This document shows, in pieces, positions 60,772-64,000 of a stretch of DNA of 64,000 bases. The notes under the pieces are model-generated. The model saw nothing but the letters and a program-made list of their open reading frames with translations, ran no database searches and was not told where the DNA came from. Each line of letters opens with the position of its first letter. Within the stretch, counting starts at the first letter, position 1. The stretch is taken from the NCBI GenBank assembly GCA_013368375.1, contig JAACJP010000032.1, positions 1 to 64,000 on the forward strand, in the 5' to 3' direction. The position numbers and the translations under genes were made by a program. This DNA comes from Tricholomella constricta. Taxonomy: Eukaryota > Basidiomycota > Agaricomycetes > Agaricales > Lyophyllaceae.

Positions 60772-63504
60772 ATGACACCGAGAACCACCCAGGACCATGC
60801 GACACGCGTATGGACACACGAGGCCGCGGACACGCGGCCACGTCACTCGTCGGAACCGCAGCTTGCGGCTCCGAGAGACTTTTCGATGCTCGAAGCATCA
60901 AAATTGATGCCACGTCACACGGCAGAACCGCCGGCGGCGGCTCCCTCGAGCAAACTCGAGCCGTTTCTTTGGAACGGCACAGGCGAATCTTCGTCGCCTG
61001 TGCACGAAGATTGGATCGAGCTCGCCCTTTTACGGCGTGAGCTCCAGCTATTTTGGTCGGCTTCTAAGATAACCGATGAAAATCAACGACGTAGGCTCGA
61101 AGCGTGCGCCGAACACGTTGTATCAAGGTACTATGGACCAGTATACATGGATGTAGGACATACCGAGTACCTACGACAATATATGGACGTGCTACGCGTA
61201 TTCTATCAAGAATGGTGCGGTCAAAAAACTGCACCGACTGTGAACACTGCACCTTCGATTTGGGAGGTGAAACTCGAAGCATTCTGGGCGACAACTGATG
61301 TCCAGAGCGAGTACCGGCGTCGGAGGTTGCTCGAGACCACCGACAAAATGTACAGGAAGTACGGGGCAGCGTACCTGCACCGTATAGTAGTCGGTGAATC
61401 GTACGCTGATAAGACGATAACGACACTTAGTGAGGTCGTTAAAAACTATAGGAAGCGGCGTCCGAAAGACGCAAAACGAGGAGCATCGCAATCGTGCGAT
61501 GCAAGTATGATGGTGCCGCAGGCGCCATCGCCAATGAAGTCGACGAGACCATCAACTAATGGTCTTAAAAACGAACGCTCGGACGGCTTGAGTGCCGCCC
61601 CCTTCCGTTCCATCGTGAAGCGTTCCGAAAGACGCGAGGGTAATGGCCTCGCATCGGTGAACGTCACATATAGTGGCGGACACGACGACCGCAACTGGCG
61701 AGTACCGTCGCCCACGCAAGAGCAAAGTATGCGACGGAGGTCACAGATCAGGCAGGAGGCCCTCCAATTGGGCAACGTAGAGGGTATCGCAGAGCATCGG
61801 AGAATGCTCAAGGAGACACGAACCAAGGAGAACGCCGTATCCGAACGACGTTCTGGTGGAGGGGAGAGGTATCAGAATACCAGCCGCCACTCCACAGACG
61901 AGACGATGAAGGAAACGTCGCAGAGCGACGTGTTACGAACGAGGTTGCCCAGTAAAGGCGCAACAACCGCTGGCGAGAGAAGCGCCAGCGACACGATGTC
62001 GGAGGGGTCGAAGGTACGACCTCCGACCGTTGAGACGCGTCGGGAGGGCGCAAGGAACGAGTACCGACGCAGTATGGTTCAGATAGACCATACTATAGTC
62101 GATGGCGCGCGGCAAGGTCGTGCGCATCGAATCGAATCACACCGAGAAGGTGTACCGGAGGACAGCAAGCGTCCTCCCACCAAGCCTAGGGATAGGCTTG
62201 TATCAGCGCGTTCAGTAGCACGCGCTTATTCATCATCTAGGTATGATACACCTAGATCCTATAGTGGCGCTATGGCCGCCACATCGGTGTCGGAGAGCGC
62301 CAGCATGCGCCCTCAACCGGAACGACCACGGAGGCACCCAAGAAGAGGTGCCGTCATCGATGGCGGAGAAGCGACCGCGAACGCATCCCAGATTACGGGG
62401 AGGCACACGAACGGACCAAGGAGCTCACTTGGTCTGCAAAACGCTGGGCAGAGCCCAGCAGTAAATGCGAGCACAGCACGTCCAGTTAAAGACGTACGAG
62501 ACAAGCATCCGGCACTACCGGAGGTGCGGACAAACGTCCGCAAGGGAGGAGATGAGGGTGGTGAACGCCCATCGAAGAAGAGTGAACGCCACGGGACGAC
62601 GACCGCAAAAGTGTCGACGCCAGCATACCCGGAGGCGGACTTCCACATTGCGTGGTGGATAGCACGACGCATAGACGACGGAAGCGACTGGAACGAGACG
62701 TTCCGGGAGCTAATGCACGATCGGCCGGAAGACGATGTGCGCCGGGTCTGGAGGTGGGTGAGGTACCACCTCCGGCATCACAGAGAGGAACTCTGTGCGG
62801 ACACGGGGTTAATGGGCGTCAAGCCTGTTGCGGAGACGGCGTCAAGCGCTGTATCCGATGGAGGATCTGGTGACCGACCCAGTGAAACGGGAAGGTCAAG
62901 ATCGAGTTCGCAAATTGGACAGGAGCGAACACGTACCCCCGACCATGTCCTAGACTGGGTAGAGGGTAATTCGAGAACCTACTCGCGCAGTATGAGCGCG
63001 ATTAGGGGCAATTACGACATGGTGGTATCGACACCATCGGCAGCTCGGAATGAAATGTCCACCGAGCGATTGGCGTGTATGCGCCAAATTGTTCATCGCA
63101 CATATGGCGATGAACCGGAAGGGGAAGACGACGGGAATGGTGAGCGGTCCGAAGGTCATTCGGAATGCTCAGAAGCATGGCATGTCCAAACATATGAATG
63201 TGAGGACGCATGCCACGAGTACCAGTACCTCGATGAAGACGGGAAGGAAATTCACGTCTACGAAGTGGAGAGCGATGGGGAAACCAACGCTCTCGAGGCG
63301 GAATATGATAGCTACCGTGAACGTGGTAGCTATCAAGAGGAGGAGGAGAGTGGCGCTGAGCATAGCGGCTCGGAAGACGCTCGGTCTAACGACGAGCAGG
63401 AGAATGGCGCTGCACATAGCGGCCCAGAAGACGCTCGTTCGAACGACGAGCAAAGCGACGAAAGCGCTCGTTATGATGATAATGAGTGCACCGACTCCGA
63501 TTGA
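60772..63504 (+). CDS. Element F first ORF, 910 codons, duplicated leader domain and acidic tail
   Basis: Two copies of the leader domain occur in tandem: LFWSASKITDENQRRRLEAC (about residues 100-150) and AFWATTDVQSEYRRRRLLET with KTITTLSEVVKNYRKRRPK (about 165-235); element A has one. A long Arg/Ser-rich middle follows, then a Trp-rich segment FHIAWWIARRIDDGSDWNET and RVWRWVRYHLRHHREEL (about 617-670), somewhat like a SANT/Myb helix bundle, then an Asp/Glu-rich tail with a 54-bp tandem duplication (63353-63460). No gag, protease or RT motif. Intact. Function unknown. Confidence 0.8.
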   Translation: MTPRTTQDHATRVWTHEAADTRPRHSSEPQLAAPRDFSMLEASKLMPRHTAEPPAAAPSSKLEPFLWNGTGESSSPVHEDWIELALLRRELQLFWSASKITDENQRRRLEACAEHVVSRYYGPVYMDVGHTEYLRQYMDVLRVFYQEWCGQKTAPTVNTAPSIWEVKLEAFWATTDVQSEYRRRRLLETTDKMYRKYGAAYLHRIVVGESYADKTITTLSEVVKNYRKRRPKDAKRGASQSCDASMMVPQAPSPMKSTRPSTNGLKNERSDGLSAAPFRSIVKRSERREGNGLASVNVTYSGGHDDRNWRVPSPTQEQSMRRRSQIRQEALQLGNVEGIAEHRRMLKETRTKENAVSERRSGGGERYQNTSRHSTDETMKETSQSDVLRTRLPSKGATTAGERSASDTMSEGSKVRPPTVETRREGARNEYRRSMVQIDHTIVDGARQGRAHRIESHREGVPEDSKRPPTKPRDRLVSARSVARAYSSSRYDTPRSYSGAMAATSVSESASMRPQPERPRRHPRRGAVIDGGEATANASQITGRHTNGPRSSLGLQNAGQSPAVNASTARPVKDVRDKHPALPEVRTNVRKGGDEGGERPSKKSERHGTTTAKVSTPAYPEADFHIAWWIARRIDDGSDWNETFRELMHDRPEDDVRRVWRWVRYHLRHHREELCADTGLMGVKPVAETASSAVSDGGSGDRPSETGRSRSSSQIGQERTRTPDHVLDWVEGNSRTYSRSMSAIRGNYDMVVSTPSAARNEMSTERLACMRQIVHRTYGDEPEGEDDGNGERSEGHSECSEAWHVQTYECEDACHEYQYLDEDGKEIHVYEVESDGETNALEAEYDSYRERGSYQEEEESGAEHSGSEDARSNDEQENGAAHSGPEDARSNDEQSDESARYDDNECTDSD

Positions 63505-64000
63505 GCGTGTTGGGCTCGTTGTGCCCAACAGTTCCTATCCAGGTCTTTGAGATGCAATATGAGACGCATCAGTCCGGCAGCCGTATCGGTTATGTGTCGA
63601 CGTTGATAAACGTCGAGGTGGCAGCCTACGCGACTTTAACCACAGTCGCAGCGATATCCATCGCTGAAATCCTTGTGGCGTATACGTCGGCGCGATAAAT
63701 AGCGCCTCAGTCTTCTGCGGTGGTTCAACCAGCCCTGGTCTGGCAGTTGCAATAGCTGTCGACGAGGAGTCGAAGACGGAGCCAAAAAATCGATGAAGCC
63801 ATAAATCACCGGCTAACGACTCGATTGGCGACTATCAAACCAACTCAGGCGCGAAAGTCATCGTTGGGCATTATGTGTCCAACCCTAGCCAGTACGTCCG
63901 CGGAACATGGACGCCAATCTCTCAGAGACTGGAGGAACAAGTCGCGGTCGACAGAATCGACACTATGTTAGGGCCATGACCTAACATTATCATTATTCCA
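63505..64000 (+). other. Element F downstream sequence, no confident ORF
   Basis: A 70-codon frame at 63486-63698 overlaps the end of the large ORF and is unconvincing. The region may lead into gag beyond the window. Confidence 0.4.

Larger units (their letters stand above)
60456..64000 (+). mobile_element. Gypsy-type element F, relative of element A, runs off the window
   Basis: The 5' LTR (60456-60650) and T-rich primer region resemble those of element A (start TGTAAGG.CGC, ATTGTTTGGCAAC motif, end GCTACA). The 910-codon first ORF shares the leader domain of element A. Gag, pol and 3' LTR are not in the window, so its class is inferred from the LTR and leader. Confidence 0.75.

Overview
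The window is fungal nuclear DNA, most likely from a mushroom-forming basidiomycete (Agaricomycetes). Host gene fragments carry short GT..AG introns of about 50-60 nt, and the retroelements are fungal chromoviruses, a Copia element, a LINE with RNase H and a DIRS-like gag. Most of the 64 kb is transposable elements inserted into one another. Only one host gene looks intact (11259-11974, two exons). I saw no rRNA or tRNA gene and no CRISPR array.

0-7.7 kb: a piece of an LTR (1-222), then a nearly full-length minus-strand LINE (722-7221) flanked by a 13-bp target duplication, which splits a host membrane-protein gene. 7.7-14.7 kb: decayed host genes that still have introns (2-oxoglutarate dehydrogenase E1-like, an MFS transporter, a P4-ATPase flippase), a cluster of palindromes, one hypothetical ORF and the intact two-exon gene.

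14.7-39.4 kb: a nest. The outer layer is a DIRS-like minus-strand element with split direct repeats in the order A1-internal-B1-A2-B2; an HSP60 gene fragment sits between A2 and B2. Its gag-like ORF is split by Gypsy element B (minus strand, 17108-38337, TSD TAGGT). B carries a 401-bp MITE in its pol, and its third ORF is split by Gypsy element A (plus strand, 17694-28705, TSD CCATC). A and B are relatives with the same plan: LTR, T-rich primer-site region, gag-protease, an in-frame UGA, pol with chromodomain, and an unrecognised third ORF.

39.5-59 kb: a second nest. Minus-strand Gypsy element D is split by a Copia element (40744-45922, TSD CTTGG) and by a 10.1-kb insertion E (48057-58174, TSD GTTCC). 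E holds a plus-strand chromovirus with two tandem retropepsin domains and an antisense spliced gene for a Zn2Cys6/coiled-coil protein. 59-64 kb: a minisatellite, a small ORF, and the 5' end of a third relative of A (element F, from 60456) that runs off the window.

Two patterns run through the window. First, the coding sequences of A and F are packed with perfect short inverted repeats, while the homologous pol of B is not. Second, in-frame stops that break the older elements are nearly all TGA in place of a probable CGA, and paired repeats differ mainly by CpG transitions, which points to methylation- or RIP-like mutation.
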